Under the pieces are notes generated by a model. It did no database searches and was not told the DNA's origin. It saw only the letters and a program-made list of their open reading frames with translations. Below are positions 62,721 through 64,000 of a stretch of DNA of 64,000 nucleotides, piece by piece. The position numbers and the translations under genes are program-made. Source of the stretch: Mesobacillus sp. AQ2 (GTDB lineage Bacteria > Bacillota > Bacilli > Bacillales > Cytobacillaceae); the NCBI RefSeq assembly GCF_030122805.1, contig NZ_CP126080.1, positions 3,849,501-3,913,500 on the forward strand, given 5' to 3'. Positions within the stretch are counted from its first letter, which is position 1, and the number at the start of each line of letters is the position of its first letter.

Positions 62721-62870
62721 CGACTATTATTGAATTATATTGACGAGTTTTAAAATTATTCGACCACATTTTAAATTTTATTGGCGAATTTCTAATTTAT
62801 TCGACCACATTTTGAGTTTTTTCGGCGAATTTTTAAATTATTCGACCACATTCCCAATTATTTCGACCAA
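62721..62870. repeat. 41-bp AT-rich tandem repeat, about 3.5 copies
   Basis: Units starting with CGACCACATT at 62761, 62802 and 62843 are exactly 41 bases apart; a weaker unit (CGACTATT) begins at 62721 and a last partial one ends near 62870. Each unit consists of two similar halves of 20-21 bases (TTCGACCACATTTT and TTCGGCGAATTTTT), so a CG-containing motif recurs about every two helical turns. No gene overlaps. Confidence 0.8.
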
Positions 62871-62892
62871 GTCAATACATCCGCTAATTCAC

Positions 62893-64000
62893 CTATTTTT
62901 TTATGATGCTCACATTGTCCAGATAGACATTTGCTGCCGCATTGCCTTCGAAAATATTGCCCAGCTCGAAAACGATTTTGCCATCTGCATAGGTTTCTTC
63001 AGTCATGACAAAAGTGATGCTGTGATGGGTCATATCTGTCGTTAAATCCACTGTGTGTGTTGGCATATAAGCTATGAACCAAGGGTCCGTGCTCAATTCC
63101 CTGCCAATATTGACATTCATTTTCCTTGGCACATCTGCTCTTGCATCAAAAGCTACTGTATAGCTGCTGCCATTTTCAAAAAGCAAATCCTTCTGAAATA
63201 CCTGAGGAGAATACGATGCACCGCCAATCTGTGAAATCGCAACCTTTAGTTCTCCATTGTCAGCCGTCATCTCTCCAGCAGCATACCCGCTCCACTGGTC
63301 GCCCCACCATGAGGACCAGCTTTCCGTTCCAGCGCTGAATGTTCCGTTATCAATTCCCGGAGTGGAGCCGGGATCTTGCTCGGACGGAGCGTCTTTAACC
63401 TTCAACACCACGTTATCGATAAATACATCATGTGCGCCGACTGGTGAAAGAGCGTTTTTACCAAGCAGCATTTTGAAGGACGCAATGTCATCGGCGGGCA
63501 TTTTGAATTCATAGGTGAATTGCTGCATTTGACCACTAAGTGTGATCGATTTACTCAAGAACCGAGTATATTCAGCGTTCTCAATCGTTACCTCAGCCTG
63601 TCTATCCTTTGTAGAACGGGCATCGAAGGATAATTCATAGACCACTTCTTTAGTAAGGTTCAAGTTCGGCTGTATCAGCTGGACGCTCCAAGTTTCATTT
63701 CCTTCATTGCCAATAGCCACTTTGGCCTCTCCATTTTCTGGAGTGATCTGGGCGCTGGCATCATAATGAGCATAATTTTCCCAAGCTGATAATCCGTCTG
63801 TGAAATCCCCATTTTTCAAAGGATATAAGTCAATGTCTCCATAGTCCGGAATGTTGGATGTTTTTATCAGGACAACATCATCCATATAAACATCGACATC
63901 TCCGCCGCCAAAACTAAAGACAAGCTGAGCTTCTGAATCAGAAATATTTTCTGGCATTGTAAATTCAAATGTTTTCTCTTCCATATTGGAAGTGAGCTCA
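62893..64000 (-). CDS. Secreted carbohydrate-active protein, C-terminal carbohydrate-binding modules (cut by window edge)
   Basis: The final 369 or so residues of a longer protein; the frame is open at base 64000. It contains repeated beta-sandwich modules of the CBM4/9 type, each with a W-rich opening and a closing DV(Y/F)IDNV-like strand: DVYMDDVVLIK, then NGDFTDGLSAWENY...HDVFIDNVVLKVK, then NGTFSAGTESWSSWWG...NVYLDNVSIIKK. The catalytic part, probably a glycoside hydrolase such as a beta-glucanase, must lie beyond the window. No cell-wall anchor at the C-terminus. Confidence 0.8.
   Translation of the reverse strand, partial: ELTSNMEEKTFEFTMPENISDSEAQLVFSFGGGDVDVYMDDVVLIKTSNIPDYGDIDLYPLKNGDFTDGLSAWENYAHYDASAQITPENGEAKVAIGNEGNETWSVQLIQPNLNLTKEVVYELSFDARSTKDRQAEVTIENAEYTRFLSKSITLSGQMQQFTYEFKMPADDIASFKMLLGKNALSPVGAHDVFIDNVVLKVKDAPSEQDPGSTPGIDNGTFSAGTESWSSWWGDQWSGYAAGEMTADNGELKVAISQIGGASYSPQVFQKDLLFENGSSYTVAFDARADVPRKMNVNIGRELSTDPWFIAYMPTHTVDLTTDMTHHSITFVMTEETYADGKIVFELGNIFEGNAAANVYLDNVSIIKK

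Noticed and set aside
62721..62870. Repeats as a CRISPR array
   Set aside because: The 41-base units are contiguous and AT-rich with no unique spacers, and no cas genes are near.

Overview
The window looks like the chromosome of a low-GC, endospore-forming Bacillaceae species (Bacillus sensu lato) able to respire nitrate. This rests on two gerA-type germination operons, a Bacillus-style narGHJI, GGAGG-type ribosome binding sites throughout, an ECF promoter of Bacillus type, a CuA heme-copper enzyme with SCO, and Bacillus-type intergenic hairpin repeats. Genus and species cannot be fixed from the sequence alone.

Layout. (1) 1-6751: two divergent molybdoenzyme units. A Tat-exported DmsA-like subunit, a TorD chaperone and an unassigned radical SAM protein lie on the minus strand. 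A PucR-type regulator, a second molybdopterin oxidoreductase without a Tat signal and a four-cluster ferredoxin lie on the plus strand. (2) 6841-20175: an accessory stretch with a YhhN protein, an acetyltransferase, an RmlD-like reductase, several decayed genes (DUF2199, XRE), a gerBAC operon, an IS200 element, an ECF sigma/anti-sigma pair and a short-chain dehydrogenase. (3) 20534-23836: pseudouridine breakdown (psuG, psuK) with a divergent HTH-PfkB protein. (4) 24009-35263: a second ger operon (order A-B-C), a TRIC-family protein, an M20 amidohydrolase, a NorB-like exporter, an AraC/GH39 fusion and a nitronate monooxygenase. (5) 35484-46430: nitrate respiration: a NarK transporter fused to a PAS domain, a hemerythrin-like protein and narGHJI, followed by a patch of gene fragments and a GreA-like protein. 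(6) 46786-50993: sucrose uptake and hydrolysis (scrB, scrA, LacI regulator) with three operators. (7) 51075-53087: a polysaccharide deacetylase, a MarR regulator divergent from a 35-residue membrane peptide, and a Dph6-like ATPase. (8) 53214-57147: a heme-copper cluster (SCO, an unknown Met/His-rich membrane protein, subunits I, II and IIa). (9) 57777-64000: an osmoprotectant ABC transporter, two aldo/keto reductases and the end of a secreted carbohydrate-binding protein.

The most interesting point is the heme-copper cluster. Subunit I resembles ba3-type (B-family) cytochrome oxidases and keeps all heme and CuB histidines, but it has Asn239 where the oxidases carry the tyrosine that is cross-linked to a CuB histidine. 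Loss of that tyrosine is typical of nitric oxide reductases. Together with a complete CuA subunit and a nearby nitrate respiration region, this suggests a CuA-type NO reductase rather than an oxygen reductase. Other points worth attention are the NarK-PAS fusion, the radical SAM protein inside a DMSO-reductase-type operon, the PfkB regulator with an altered GAGD motif, and the MarR-controlled micropeptide.

No tRNA, rRNA or CRISPR array was seen.
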